From NCBI GenBank assembly GCA_013697625.1, contig JACCWN010000026.1, forward strand, positions 1 through 42,671: 42,671 nt of DNA, read 5' to 3'. A model generated the notes under the pieces. It saw only the letters and a list, made by a program, of their open reading frames with translations, did not search any database and was not told the DNA's origin. This document shows, in pieces, positions 9,259 through 19,417 of the stretch (positions within the stretch are counted from its first letter, which is position 1; each line of letters begins with the position of its first letter). The translations under genes and the position numbers were made by a program. The stretch comes from Legionella sp. (GTDB lineage Bacteria; Pseudomonadota; Gammaproteobacteria; Legionellales; Legionellaceae).

Positions 9259-10089
9259 ATGAGGAAATTCATCTCTCAATGTAGGTTAAAGTTAAAAATA
9301 ACAATAAATAATGGTAGCCCTCAAAAATCTGTTCCCTATTTTTTTTATTCTTATTCAGAAGCCTTATTACATTTGGCTGATCTTACAAAAAATGCCTTAG
9401 ATACTTTTACACCATACAAAACCAAAGCACATAGACGACGCGATCTAATGCAGTTATTTCATGGGCTACAAAACACTGTATTAGCTGCTTTTATTTTATT
9501 TATCATTCCTTTTGTTTGGCTTGTAGTACTTATTAAGTCAATGTCATTATTATTCAAGCGAATTGAGCATTTTTTACCACAACTAAAGCATCATCTTTAT
9601 GGGTTTGGTAGTGATCTTTTAGGTGCAATTATTTTACTTTTACGAGGAATAGTTGAAATTGCTACAAGCCCATTGTGTTTATGTCGCATGATATGGAGGA
9701 GCCTACTGTCTAAAAACAATGACTGGGAAACCTTTCAAGATAGAAAAAGTATCATAGGTTTGGTAAGTCAAGCTGATGAAATTTTAGATAGTAATTGTCC
9801 AAACAGCGTTGGGAGTATACGTAAAGTAATTGATGCGCTTGCGCGAAAAGCCCTAAGCAATGCTACAAAAAAACAAGCTTGTATTGAAAATCAGTATCTG
9901 CCAACTTATCATCAATTTGAGGCAAATGAGGGGTTATTGGTCTCTTGTCCAATTACTGCCCTAAGGTTCATCCAAAATTCTAGAGACGATAGGGACATAC
10001 TTATCGATGATGAAGTAATGGCATTAAAAGAGTATATAAGTCACTTTAGAAGATCATGCACACCCTCACCCTCACTATCATTAAGTTAA
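9259..10089 (+). CDS. Membrane-hairpin protein of unknown function, related to the N-terminus of the F-box/ankyrin protein
   Basis: A 276-residue protein I do not recognise. It has a basic N-terminus, one long hydrophobic segment (about 72-95) and another (about 117-146), then a soluble, mostly helical C-terminal part ending in a Ser/Pro tail. Residues 47-53 (LDTFTPY) and 129-150 (RGI-x4-T-x-PL-x3-R-x3-R-x-LL) match residues 49-55 and 126-147 of the protein at 34463-35815 with the same internal spacing, so the first ~150 residues are very likely a shared module. This member has no F-box, ankyrin repeats or CaaX box. The ribosome-binding site is weak (AAAG). The gene interrupts the infA-trxB neighbourhood and is A/T rich, suggesting later insertion. 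A secreted, membrane-associated effector is a guess from the relative. Confidence 0.7.
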   Translation: MRKFISQCRLKLKITINNGSPQKSVPYFFYSYSEALLHLADLTKNALDTFTPYKTKAHRRRDLMQLFHGLQNTVLAAFILFIIPFVWLVVLIKSMSLLFKRIEHFLPQLKHHLYGFGSDLLGAIILLLRGIVEIATSPLCLCRMIWRSLLSKNNDWETFQDRKSIIGLVSQADEILDSNCPNSVGSIRKVIDALARKALSNATKKQACIENQYLPTYHQFEANEGLLVSCPITALRFIQNSRDDRDILIDDEVMALKEYISHFRRSCTPSPSLSLS

Positions 10090-10120
10090 GGATTTTTTGA
10101 TTAAGTTTACCCCCAATTCG

Positions 10121-10187
10121 TTCGGGCTTAGGAGGCGTTTTCGCCGTCTCGAAGCCTATGCTCTAAGGCTTAGAGACGAGGCTGCCT
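10121..10187. repeat. REP-like structured repeat upstream of the trxB 3' end
   Basis: A GC-rich island in A/T-rich DNA. GTCTCGAAGCC (10146-10156) pairs with GGCTTAGAGAC (10167-10177) with one mismatch. A second GGCTTAG copy (10125-10131) and a short GGCG/CGCC hairpin (10133-10144) allow an alternative fold. The 'GTTCGGGCT...GTCTCGAAGCC' layout resembles dispersed extragenic palindromes common in proteobacteria. It lies between two converging genes, so it may also stop transcription. Confidence 0.5.
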
Positions 10188-10256
10188 GAAATCAGATTTT
10201 TGCACTTTTATCAACTGTATATTCGTTGTGGTAGGCAAACCTTTTCTACCTAAAAT

Positions 10257-11234
<978 letters not shown>

Positions 11235-11293
11235 CTACATTTTTGTGTTAAGATGGGAAATACTAAAATAAAAATACAAATAATAATATAGCT

Positions 11294-13648
11294 ATGGCAA
11301 AACAAGATTCGAATAAAGGGACTAAATCTCTCAAAAACAGCATGCCTAATTTCATTGTAAAGCGATTAATAGAGGGTATGTCTATACTAATTCTAACGGG
11401 AGCACTGTTCATGCTTCTGTCCTTATCGACCTATCACATAAGTGATCCTGGTTGGTCGCATGCAAGCCGCTCAGGAAACCACATATTAAATTCCGGGGGT
11501 ACTGTAGGATCGTATATTGCAGATGCTTTGTATTTTGTGTTTGGATATTTGGCTTATTTTTTACCAGTAGGGGTTTTGTATGCTGCCTGTCTTACATTGA
11601 AAGACTGCTATTCCTTTAAATCCATCAATCAACAAGTTTTGTTGCTCAGAGCCGTTGGATTTTTGATGGTGATTGCCGCTGGTTGCGGCTTACTAAACCT
11701 TGATCCCACAATTCAAAAATTAGATGCCATACATACATCTGGAGGTATTATTGGACAAGTTGTCAGCAGTGGCTGGTATCAAATGCTCAATTTAGAAGGT
11801 GCTTTATTAATCTTAAGCGCCATGCTGTTGGTTGGTATCACTTGGTTTACGGGATTTTCATGGTTAAAAGCGATTGATTGGCTTGGTTTTTACACCGAAG
11901 TGGTTATTTTATTGGTATACAAAAAGATATATAGCCTATGTATGCTGGCCTCTTCTACTATTAAAACATATCTTCGTCGTCCCACACAGCCTATCATAAA
12001 AGCCGAAAGCCACAGGGATGTAAGAGAAAAAAGTTTGCCAAAATTATTAATACCTAGAAAAGAAAAAACTCACCCTTTGGTACTTCCTCCTATCATTGAA
12101 ACAGTGACTATAAATAAGCCAATAAAAGAACCTCGCCTATTTAAACAAGGCATCTCTGGCGAACTTCCGCATTTAAATTTGTTAGACAAAGGTCAACCTG
12201 GCAAACCGATGGGCGGCTATTCTCATCAAGAACTTGAAAATGTTTCCAGGGATGTAGAGCAGCATTTATTGGATTTTGGTATACAAGCCGATGTGGTGGC
12301 AGTACATCCAGGACCTGTTGTAACACGCTTTGAGTTACAATTAGCAGCTGGTGTCAAAGTGAGTAAACTAACAGCTTTGGCTAAAGATTTAGCGCGCTCT
12401 TTGTCGGTTATTTCTGTTCGTGTGGTTGAAGTGATTCCTGGCAAAACAGTGGTTGGTATAGAGTTACCTAATCAATCTCGTGAAATGGTGCGTTTAGCCG
12501 ATGTATTATCTGCTGAGGTTTATCAAAATGCGCACTCCATGTTGACATTGGCTTTAGGGGTGGACATAGCCGGGCATCCAATGGTTGTTGATTTGGCAAA
12601 AATGCCGCATCTTCTGGTTGCTGGTACAACAGGATCAGGTAAATCAGTAGGCATCAATGCTATGATCTTAAGCATTCTATTCAAGGCAACTCCAGAACAG
12701 GTGCGTCTGATTATGATTGATCCTAAAATGTTGGAGTTATCAGTCTATGATGGTATACCTCATCTACTAACGCCGGTAGTTACAGACATGAAGGAGGCCG
12801 CCAGTGCGCTTAGATGGTGTGTTGAAGAAATGGAACGACGCTATAAATTAATGGCATCTTTGGGTGTTAGAAATTTAAGCGGTTACAATACCAAAGTATT
12901 GGAAGCCATATCCGAAGGCCAGCCTTTATCTTGTCCTTTTTGGAAGCCTACAGATTCTATGGATGCGCAAGCGCCTTTGCTACAAACTTTACCCTGTGTG
13001 GTTGTTGTAATTGACGAGTTGGCAGATATGATGATGGTTGTGGGCAAAAAAGTCGAGCAACTCATCGCACGTATTGCGCAAAAAGCCCGTGCGGCAGGGA
13101 TACACATGATCCTTGCAACTCAAAGACCTTCTGTGGATGTTTTAACTGGTCTCATCAAATCTAATATACCAACTCGAATATCCTTTCAAGTGTCTTCTAA
13201 AATTGATTCCAGAACCATCCTTGATCAACAGGGTGCTGAACAATTATTGGGTCATGGCGATATGTTATTCTTAGCGCCGGGCAGTGGGGCACCTTTACGA
13301 GTGCATGGTGCCTTTGTAGATGATAAGGAAGTGCACCGTATTGCAGATGATTGGCGTGCCCGCGGTGAACCAGATTATATTGATGACATTTTGAAGTTAA
13401 CCCAAGATGGGGAGGGTGGTTCTGAGGATGAGGGTCAGGCCGTAGAAGATGAGGATCCTTTATATGATCAAGCTGTAGAATTTGTCCTGCAAACGCGCAA
13501 GGCCAGTATCTCATCAGTACAAAGAAGATTAAAAATAGGGTACAACCGGGCTGCGAGGATTATAGAAGAAATGGAACGTACCGGCATCGTTGGTCCTTTG
13601 GATGGTGGCTATAGAGATGTACTTGTGACATCCATACGTGAGGATTAG
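11294..13648 (+). CDS. ftsK: DNA translocase FtsK
   Basis: 784 residues. The N-terminal part has about four membrane segments (residues about 30-205) that anchor it at the division septum. A short basic/proline linker (about 215-300) follows, then the RecA-like motor with Walker A GTTGSGKS (444-451) and Walker [11 protein letters not shown] (Asp574, Glu575). The last ~65 residues form the gamma winged-helix domain ([20 protein letters not shown]) that reads polar KOPS sites and activates XerCD. The linker is much shorter than in E. coli FtsK (1,329 residues), as in many other bacteria. No clear ribosome-binding site precedes the ATG. The stop is one base before the lolA start. Confidence 0.97.
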   Translation: MAKQDSNKGTKSLKNSMPNFIVKRLIEGMSILILTGALFMLLSLSTYHISDPGWSHASRSGNHILNSGGTVGSYIADALYFVFGYLAYFLPVGVLYAACLTLKDCYSFKSINQQVLLLRAVGFLMVIAAGCGLLNLDPTIQKLDAIHTSGGIIGQVVSSGWYQMLNLEGALLILSAMLLVGITWFTGFSWLKAIDWLGFYTEVVILLVYKKIYSLCMLASSTIKTYLRRPTQPIIKAESHRDVREKSLPKLLIPRKEKTHPLVLPPIIETVTINKPIKEPRLFKQGISGELPHLNLLDKGQPGKPMGGYSHQELENVSRDVEQHLLDFGIQADVVAVHPGPVVTRFELQLAAGVKVSKLTALAKDLARSLSVISVRVVEVIPGKTVVGIELPNQSREMVRLADVLSAEVYQNAHSMLTLALGVDIAGHPMVVDLAKMPHLLVAGTTGSGKSVGINAMILSILFKATPEQVRLIMIDPKMLELSVYDGIPHLLTPVVTDMKEAASALRWCVEEMERRYKLMASLGVRNLSGYNTKVLEAISEGQPLSCPFWKPTDSMDAQAPLLQTLPCVVVVIDELADMMMVVGKKVEQLIARIAQKARAAGIHMILATQRPSVDVLTGLIKSNIPTRISFQVSSKIDSRTILDQQGAEQLLGHGDMLFLAPGSGAPLRVHGAFVDDKEVHRIADDWRARGEPDYIDDILKLTQDGEGGSEDEGQAVEDEDPLYDQAVEFVLQTRKASISSVQRRLKIGYNRAARIIEEMERTGIVGPLDGGYRDVLVTSIRED

Positions 13649-13649
13649 T

Positions 13650-14264
13650 ATGAAAAAATGTTTAATGCTTGCCTTGGTTGCTGTAAGTCATATTGTATTT
13701 GGGCAGACACCGGCACCCGTTCAAGTGTTGCAGAACAAGCTCAACGTGCTACACACCATGAGTGCTTTATTTGAACAAGAGGTGAAGGTACAAAACCGCG
13801 CATTGTCCTATTCCTCAGGAAACATGGCCTTACAAAGACCTGGACTTTTCCGTTGGGAAATTAAATCACCCATGGAACAATTGATTGTTGCTGATGGTCA
13901 TAAAATGTGGGTTTATGACAAGGACCTTGAGCAAGTTACGGTCAAAAAGCAGACAAAAGAACTGGGTGGAACTGCTGCTTTATTTTTGAGCGGTGACAAT
14001 GAAACCTTGGGCCATGATTTTGATGTATCTCAAAAAGAACAAGAAGGCATGATGATATTCGACTTAAGAGCCAAATCCACTCAAGCAAATTTTCAAACCA
14101 TTCAGTTAATTTTCAAGCAAAATACATTAACCAGTTTAAGATTATTAGACCAACTAGGCCAAATCACCATAGTTACTCTTTCAAATATGCAAATCAATCC
14201 AAAATTATCCAGTACCTTGTTTCAATTTACCCCCCCAAAAGGAGTGGATGTTGTCCATCAATAA
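13650..14264 (+). CDS. lolA: Outer-membrane lipoprotein carrier protein LolA
   Basis: 204 residues, signal peptide at 1-17 (cleavage near VFG|Q), then the LolA fold, which carries lipoproteins through the periplasm from LolCDE to LolB. Family features include the early LSALFEQ-type segment (here MSALFEQEV), RPGLFRWE and the DGHKMWVYDKDLEQVTV strand. The frame opens four codons earlier inside ftsK, but ATG 13650 has a GAGG site at the right distance and gives a proper signal peptide. It is almost certainly co-transcribed with ftsK. Confidence 0.95.
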   Translation: MKKCLMLALVAVSHIVFGQTPAPVQVLQNKLNVLHTMSALFEQEVKVQNRALSYSSGNMALQRPGLFRWEIKSPMEQLIVADGHKMWVYDKDLEQVTVKKQTKELGGTAALFLSGDNETLGHDFDVSQKEQEGMMIFDLRAKSTQANFQTIQLIFKQNTLTSLRLLDQLGQITIVTLSNMQINPKLSSTLFQFTPPKGVDVVHQ

Positions 14265-14358
14265 GGTTGAATATTACTATTAAGGTTTTTTAATTTTCTA
14301 GGGCATGTTGACACTTTTCCCCACGCCACGTGCCTCGGCTTGAGGAAATTAACTTGTA

Positions 14359-15156
14359 TTAAGGACTGAAGCCTGGGTGTATTTTAATTTCAGATTCTTC
14401 TTTTTTGGGAAAGCAGGGTACATAAAAGGATGATTGCCCCTGTAAGGTGGAACTGTCGGCCTTTGAAGTTTTTTCTAAGGGTGTGTCATTGCCAAAAATG
14501 TATTTTTTTGTACTGCTTACTGAATGCTTTAAAGCATCAATGGTCAGTTGGTAAAAGGCATGAGGGCGCAAGGCTTGTCCAATGTGGGTGGTGGCTGTAA
14601 TGGCTATAACATTTTTAAGTTTGTTTAATGCATTTACCTCAGTGGGATCATCATCAAGAACAACGAAATGATGCAAACTTAGTTCTATATGAACTTCAAG
14701 ATACTGTAAAAGCCACAGGTCTTTGGTTGTTTTAAACAGTTGCCAGGTTGGTATTTCTTCCGGAAAATATTGTTTTATCAATATGATATTTATAAATCTG
14801 GCTTTTTGGATCATGAAGGAGGCCTTAGGAGACAAATGAAGTGTTGATATGAGTCCTTGTTTGATGGTGGCCTCATCCCATGTACTTTTTGTCAAAAAAA
14901 TAAAACCTGCAGCCAAGGTTTCTGCCTTTTCCAATAATCTGCGCAGACGTTCAGGATTTATGAGGGCAACCTTGAATATATCCCTTTTAAACCCGCCGAT
15001 CACCTCTATAAAATCGCTTAATATATGTTTGGCAAGATCAATACGTCCCACTTCTTGTTCACCAATAAGGCAGGTGCAATCGAGATCTATACAAAAATAT
15101 GGTTTTAGGGTATCTAAGGGTAGAGATGACAGGCTGTCATCAAATTTTTCTAACAT
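14359..15156 (-). CDS. HAD-like phosphatase of unknown substrate
   Basis: 265 residues from ATG 15156, which has a GAGG site; a longer frame to 15213 would overlap the apbC end. HAD-superfamily motifs are visible in order: motif I FCIDLDCT (Asp24, Asp26), motif II FIFLTKST (Thr89 region), motif III Lys145 in TTKDLW and motif IV VVLDDDPTEV (Asp168-170). This supports a Mg-dependent phosphotransferase, probably a phosphatase. The ~60-residue C-terminal tail is rich in Ser, Lys and Thr and is not part of the fold. The family and substrate are not recognised; HAD-type proteins of the DUF2608 group in Legionella are a possible relative. It follows apbC by 22 bases and may share its transcript. Confidence 0.65.
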   Translation of the reverse strand: MLEKFDDSLSSLPLDTLKPYFCIDLDCTCLIGEQEVGRIDLAKHILSDFIEVIGGFKRDIFKVALINPERLRRLLEKAETLAAGFIFLTKSTWDEATIKQGLISTLHLSPKASFMIQKARFINIILIKQYFPEEIPTWQLFKTTKDLWLLQYLEVHIELSLHHFVVLDDDPTEVNALNKLKNVIAITATTHIGQALRPHAFYQLTIDALKHSVSSTKKYIFGNDTPLEKTSKADSSTLQGQSSFYVPCFPKKEESEIKIHPGFSP

Positions 15157-15178
15157 GTAAACCTCAAAACGAAAACGA

Positions 15179-16258
15179 TCATTGGACCACAATATTAGGA
15201 AAAGAATCTGCATAGTTAATGGGTTGTTTAGCCAATTCTATGGCGGTTTTAAGCGCGGTTTTCGTAAAGGCATCTACTAACTGACAAGCTTCCTGTGTTG
15301 CAATGGGGGTGCCTTCGTCACTATGTTGTCGAATACGTAAATTCAAAGGAAGCTGGCCTAATACTTGGCAATTACGTTCAGCAGAGAGGTTACTGGCACC
15401 CCCTTCACCAAAGATGGCTTCTTGATGTCCACAGTGACTACAAATATGAGTAGACATATTTTCTATTAATCCAAGCACATGTATGCCTGTTTTAGAAAAC
15501 AGGGAGATTGCTTTATTAGCATCTAAGGTAGCTACATTCTGAGGTGTTGTTACAATGACGGCTGCTGTCAAAGGAATTTTTTGTACCAAGGTCAATTGTA
15601 TATCACCAGTACCGGGGGGCAAATCTATGAATAAATAGTCTAAATCATCCCACAAAGTGATGTCCAACATTTGAATTAAAGATTTGGCTAGCATGGGTCC
15701 TCGCCAAATCAAAGCCTCATCATCTTTGGTAAGATATCCAATAGACATGGCCTGTATCCCATGGGCTTTAACTGGTAGATAATGATCCCCATTGAGCTGT
15801 ACCGCATCTGTTTTACCTAACATGATGGGTATGCTCGGGCCATAAATGTCGGCATCTAAAATGCCAACTTTGGCACCTAATTTTGCAAGGGCTGTTGCAA
15901 TATTCACTGTAACTGTTGATTTACCAACACCCCCTTTGCCTGAGGCCACAGCAATGGTATTTTTCACCCCACGCAGTCCTTTTCCTGCCATCTGCGTTTT
16001 ATAGGCTTTGATGTGTTGATGAATATCAATAGTGATTTGATGTTCTGGAAACACTGTTTTTAAGTTTAAAAGAAGCAAAGGTTTAAAATGACTGTCTAAA
16101 AAACCACAGGGGAAGCCAGCTGTTATATCCAGGTGAAGTGTGTTTGTGTTTGGGCTTGAGTCCAAATTCACTTTTAAATTCATCTCTCTGGCATTTAGTT
16201 CCAAAAAAGGGTCAGTTACTGTTTCTAAAACATTTAATACAGTGTTTTCAATGGTCAT
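15179..16258 (-). CDS. apbC: Mrp/ApbC iron-sulfur carrier P-loop ATPase
   Basis: 359 residues from ATG 16258 (a TTG codon immediately before it is also in frame). An N-terminal MIP18/DUF59-like domain (about 1-80) is followed by the MinD/Mrp ATPase domain with the deviant Walker A ASGKGGVGKST (about 105-115), LDADIYGPSIP and FIDLPPGTGD. The C-terminal part has the metal-binding CSHCG pair in IENMSTHICSHCG. These proteins bind and transfer [4Fe-4S] clusters in the cytoplasm. The window also has iscS and an A-type carrier, though not adjacent. It is preceded by dgt on the same strand with about 106 bases between. Confidence 0.95.
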   Translation of the reverse strand: MTIENTVLNVLETVTDPFLELNAREMNLKVNLDSSPNTNTLHLDITAGFPCGFLDSHFKPLLLLNLKTVFPEHQITIDIHQHIKAYKTQMAGKGLRGVKNTIAVASGKGGVGKSTVTVNIATALAKLGAKVGILDADIYGPSIPIMLGKTDAVQLNGDHYLPVKAHGIQAMSIGYLTKDDEALIWRGPMLAKSLIQMLDITLWDDLDYLFIDLPPGTGDIQLTLVQKIPLTAAVIVTTPQNVATLDANKAISLFSKTGIHVLGLIENMSTHICSHCGHQEAIFGEGGASNLSAERNCQVLGQLPLNLRIRQHSDEGTPIATQEACQLVDAFTKTALKTAIELAKQPINYADSFPNIVVQ

Positions 16259-16364
16259 CAAAGGACTCGTGGTTCAATTAAAAAACCTATGATAACTTAG
16301 GATGGACCAAGGCGCACTATTTAAAAACTTAATGAAAGATATATTCAAGAATTCATCTGTATGC

Positions 16365-17690
16365 TCATAACCTTTCAAATATGGTTCGAGTATTAAAACC
16401 AAATAAACGTTCATGCATTCTGTATGCGTATTCATCGGTCATATTGGCAATATAATCACAAACGATGCGACATGCGCTGGTCTCATCAGAGGCTGCTTTG
16501 AACAAAGTTCGATTTTTATTATCCAACAAACTTGCAGGGTTTGAATTGATGGCTTCAAAGAGTCTTAATACAACTGTTTGACCTCCATACTCAAAGGTAC
16601 GGGCTTCTTGTGAATTAATGACATTATCAAAGATGCATTGTTTTAAATAATCAAGCAGGGCTGCAGCCTCAGGAATCAGTACGATGTTGTATTTAAATAA
16701 ATTATTTTCAAATTCTGTATTGGTTGTTGTCAATTGAATAGAGGTGATAAAATAATTGACCATTTCCCCAATGGCCTGTTTTCTGTAACTCAAATCGGAA
16801 GAAAAAAGGAAATCTATCAAACGGGCTTGGTGGGTTGATAGAGTTGTATTATCGAGTAACCTTTTAAATTCTGGGGTATCCAGGTGAGCAGGGTTGATTA
16901 AATGTAAGTGAATGGCATCTTCTAGATCGTGTACACCATAGGCAATGTCATCAGCAGTATCCATGATAGAACAATCAAAACTGTGATAAGCGCATTGACC
17001 GGCACGGGAGTGTTCTGGCAGAATGGATAGGGACTGAAAAAGTGTTTTGTCAGCATCCGAGAAAGGCTCTAATAACCAGTCCACCTCTTCTTGCTCACAA
17101 TCGAAATAGGCTTTTGGAGGCAACCAATCATTGATTTTAATGGTTTTATGTATAGAGTCATGGATGGCTGGCTGAATTTTAGCTACGACTTTTGATCGTG
17201 GTGCAGGATATTTTAGTACGCCTAATAAAGCGCGCCTGGTTAAATCAAGACCATGAAAACCATAACTGTTTTCAACTTTGGTAAGCAACCGAAGCGTTTG
17301 CCCATTGCCTTCAAAACCACCATGATCACGCATCATATAATTTAAGGCAACCTCGCCACCATGACCAAAAGGCGGGTGTCCGATGTCATGTAATAAGCAA
17401 ATGACTGAGATAAGGTCGTCATTGGGTAGGATGTCTGCAATGGATATTTGCTTATCCGGGTTGCTTAACAAATTACGTACGATGCTACGCCCAATAGAAT
17501 CGACTTCCAAAGAATGGGTAAGTCGTGTTCTATGAAAATCACCTTCATCCGTTCCAAGAATTTGAGTTTTCCTCTGCAACCTTCGAAAGGAGGGGCAATG
17601 AATGACTCGGGTCCTGTCACGCTCAAAGGGATCGCGGTGATCTTGAGCGCCTCGTTGATTGTTTTGGCCTGAGCGTCTTTGTGTCCACAT
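16365..17690 (-). CDS. dgt: Deoxyguanosinetriphosphate triphosphohydrolase-like protein
   Basis: A 441-residue HD-domain dNTP triphosphohydrolase. The metal ligands are His59 in RLTHSLEV, His101-Asp102 in CLLHDIGHPPFGHGGE, and a later Asp in MDTADDIAYGVHDLEDA. Such enzymes cleave dNTPs to deoxynucleosides and triphosphate and help set the dNTP pool. The protein is shorter than E. coli Dgt (505 residues) and fits the 'dGTPase-like' group, whose exact substrate range varies. The N-terminal DPFERDRTRVIHCPSFRRLQ segment is typical of the family. An AGG lies 13 bases before the ATG. Confidence 0.93.
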   Translation of the reverse strand: MWTQRRSGQNNQRGAQDHRDPFERDRTRVIHCPSFRRLQRKTQILGTDEGDFHRTRLTHSLEVDSIGRSIVRNLLSNPDKQISIADILPNDDLISVICLLHDIGHPPFGHGGEVALNYMMRDHGGFEGNGQTLRLLTKVENSYGFHGLDLTRRALLGVLKYPAPRSKVVAKIQPAIHDSIHKTIKINDWLPPKAYFDCEQEEVDWLLEPFSDADKTLFQSLSILPEHSRAGQCAYHSFDCSIMDTADDIAYGVHDLEDAIHLHLINPAHLDTPEFKRLLDNTTLSTHQARLIDFLFSSDLSYRKQAIGEMVNYFITSIQLTTTNTEFENNLFKYNIVLIPEAAALLDYLKQCIFDNVINSQEARTFEYGGQTVVLRLFEAINSNPASLLDNKNRTLFKAASDETSACRIVCDYIANMTDEYAYRMHERLFGFNTRTIFERL

Positions 17691-17818
17691 AATGATTTTT
17701 TTACCTTTAAATGATGAAAGAAACCTTTATTTTATGATTTTAACTAAAACAAGTCGATTCTCTAAAGTTATTTACAGTTTGGTAGATAACTCTAGATATA
17801 ATCTTCGAGGAGCAGTTG

Positions 17819-18370
17819 ATGAATACTAAATTAAAATTAAAATTAAAGATTACTTTTCTGGGGCTGTTTGCTTTCAGCTTGTCGTCTTGTGTAACCAATC
17901 AACAGCATGTGACCACAGATTATAATCGTGCCTATGTTATGTATTCATCCAGCTCAACTCCTTCCTCCCCACAGCCTTATTATCAACAAGACTTTAATTA
18001 CCAAAGACCAGAAACACAGGCTGTAGAAGTACCTGAATCATATCATGTGAATTCTATCTCAACACCCGTTTCTTTCAGAGAAAGAGACAACTCTTGGGTT
18101 AGAAGTCAAAATCCTCAAAAGTATACCATTGAAATAGCTAATGGAGAAAAAGCCTCAGAGGTAGCACAAAAATTATCCCAAACCCCAAAAAATGACAGGA
18201 TGGCGCAGGTGAAATATAAAAATAATGGTAAAACCTATTACAAAGGGGTATATGGGACTTTTGATGATGAAGCAGCTGCTCAAAAGGCATTAGATGGGTT
18301 ACCTTCTGATCTCAAACAAAGCGCGGGGGTAAAAGATTGGGGTGCAATTCAGGGTAGTGTTGAAGAATGA
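17819..18370 (+). CDS. SPOR-domain lipoprotein
   Basis: 183 residues from ATG 17819, with a strong GAGGAG ribosome-binding site; a TTG just before is in frame but unneeded. The signal peptide ends in a lipobox LSSC with Cys24, so it is a predicted lipoprotein. The middle is low-complexity Ser/Pro/Tyr/Gln. The last ~80 residues look like a SPOR domain: QKYTIEIANG strand, a helix with a variable loop, YYKGVYGTF, then EAAAQKALDGL. SPOR domains bind denuded peptidoglycan glycan strands at the division site. A TATAAT at about 17796-17801 may be its -10 element. It resembles no named SPOR protein that I can assign. Confidence 0.75.
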   Translation: MNTKLKLKLKITFLGLFAFSLSSCVTNQQHVTTDYNRAYVMYSSSSTPSSPQPYYQQDFNYQRPETQAVEVPESYHVNSISTPVSFRERDNSWVRSQNPQKYTIEIANGEKASEVAQKLSQTPKNDRMAQVKYKNNGKTYYKGVYGTFDDEAAAQKALDGLPSDLKQSAGVKDWGAIQGSVEE

Positions 18371-18424
18371 TTTGGGTGGTTAGGATTAAGTAGAGCAAAT
18401 AGGAAAATATTCAAACCTTTACAC

Positions 18425-18448
18425 CTAGCAGTATTATAATGCTGCTAG
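18425..18448. terminator. Small hairpin between converging genes
   Basis: CTAGCAGTATTA and TAATGCTGCTAG form a 24-base near-perfect palindrome (one mismatched pair). It lies between the SPOR-lipoprotein gene and the stop codon of the converging small gene, where a terminator would be expected, but no T run follows. Confidence 0.3.
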
Positions 18449-18756
18449 ATGAAAGTATCTTCAAAACTTTGAGAATATTTTATTATCGCGTCCACATAGG
18501 CGCACCCGTTTCTGGAGAAAAGGAACATTTCAAGGTAGACGCTGGGTTTTTGATGTTTGTACAAAGTGTTATCTTCTTCCAGCATGGTACAAGAGGTCCC
18601 TTCTTTACAATCGGCAAAGGCATTTTCTGTGGAAAATATTGCAGCAGCAAACACACTTACAAAAACTAAGAACAAATAGTGTCGCTTCTTTCTCTTTATA
18701 AAATTTTGCAAGTTATTGACTGAATAGAAATACTTAGCAAAAGCTAAATATTCCAT
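18445..18756 (-). CDS. Small exported protein, unknown
   Basis: 103 codons open. A typical signal peptide lies inside the frame rather than at its start: a basic KRKKRH patch (residues 21-26), a hydrophobic run, then FSTENAFA|DC. The mature part would be about 55 residues with three cysteines (ADCKEGTSC and NGC). Translation may therefore begin later than ATG 18756, for example at the in-frame TTG at 18711, but neither start has a clear ribosome-binding site. A TATAAT-like box precedes the ATG. I do not recognise the family. Confidence 0.45.
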   Translation of the reverse strand: MEYLAFAKYFYSVNNLQNFIKRKKRHYLFLVFVSVFAAAIFSTENAFADCKEGTSCTMLEEDNTLYKHQKPSVYLEMFLFSRNGCAYVDAIIKYSQSFEDTFI

Positions 18757-18791
18757 ACCATAAATTATACTTTCAGATTGTATTATAGCCT

Positions 18792-18874
18792 ATGTAGCCC
18801 GTATTAGCGCAGCGTAATACGGGATTGTAATTAGAATGAAGTCCCGTATTACGCTGCGCTAATACGGGCTACAT
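18792..18874. repeat. Extragenic palindrome, GTAGCCCGTATTA family
   Basis: Two perfectly complementary 33-base arms (18792-18824 and 18842-18874) are separated by 17 bases. Each arm is itself a hairpin, CCCGTATTA and TAATACGGG around a GCGCAGCG loop. This is the paired-REP layout. The same family with altered arms occurs at 25349-25433 and 25568-25652. It lies between the small exported protein gene and gspM, both pointing left. Confidence 0.85.
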
Positions 18875-18946
18875 GATTTATAGATTCCTATACTGCCTTA
18901 TGATGAACCGTTCGGACAAGCAAGCGCGGAAGTGCTGTCTCGAAAT

Positions 18947-19417
18947 TTACCGCTCATTGCTGATAATCAATTCTAAATGAGTAACACCCGAAGTATTGGT
19001 TGGATCCACATTGAATTGTTTGATTTTCATCTCATACTTTGCATTGATTTTTTCAAGCCAAAGCAGAAAAAAATTAAAAGGGACTTTGTCGAAACTGAGC
19101 TGGATGTCCCCTGAACTTATTTGTTGCAATTGATAGGGAAATTTAAGATGTGGATTTTGTTTTAGTTGGTCGGATATCACTGTGAGTAATTGGCTATTAT
19201 CTAGAGATTTTTTTGAGGTTTTTTGGGATTGATGTTGCACACCTTTCATCCATTTCAAGGTTTCTATTTTTTCAGCTAGCAAGGTTCTTTTTTGTTCTAT
19301 TTGAGTTGTTAGAGGTTCATATAAAAATAAATAATAAAGGAAGAGGGCAATGCTTAAGCCCCCAAGGACTGTAATCCACCGTTCTCTTTCATTTAATGAC
19401 TTAAAGTAATTCATCAT
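18947..19417 (-). CDS. gspM: Type II secretion system protein M
   Basis: 156 residues: a short cytoplasmic N-terminus (NYFKSLNERERWITV), one membrane helix (about 15-32), a periplasmic coiled coil with an EQKRTLL helix, and a small ferredoxin-like periplasmic domain. GspM is an inner-membrane partner of GspL in the assembly platform of the type II secretion machine. Its ATG overlaps the gspL stop (ATGA), which implies translational coupling. No other gsp gene is in the window. Confidence 0.88.
   Translation of the reverse strand: MMNYFKSLNERERWITVLGGLSIALFLYYLFLYEPLTTQIEQKRTLLAEKIETLKWMKGVQHQSQKTSKKSLDNSQLLTVISDQLKQNPHLKFPYQLQQISSGDIQLSFDKVPFNFFLLWLEKINAKYEMKIKQFNVDPTNTSGVTHLELIISNER

Noticed and set aside
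13197..13514. A 105-codon minus-strand frame in ftsK
   Set aside because: His/Pro/Leu-rich shadow of the conserved FtsK motor domain; no start signal.
14849..15160. A 103-codon plus-strand frame
   Set aside because: Antisense to the HAD-like gene, whose four motifs are readable on the minus strand.
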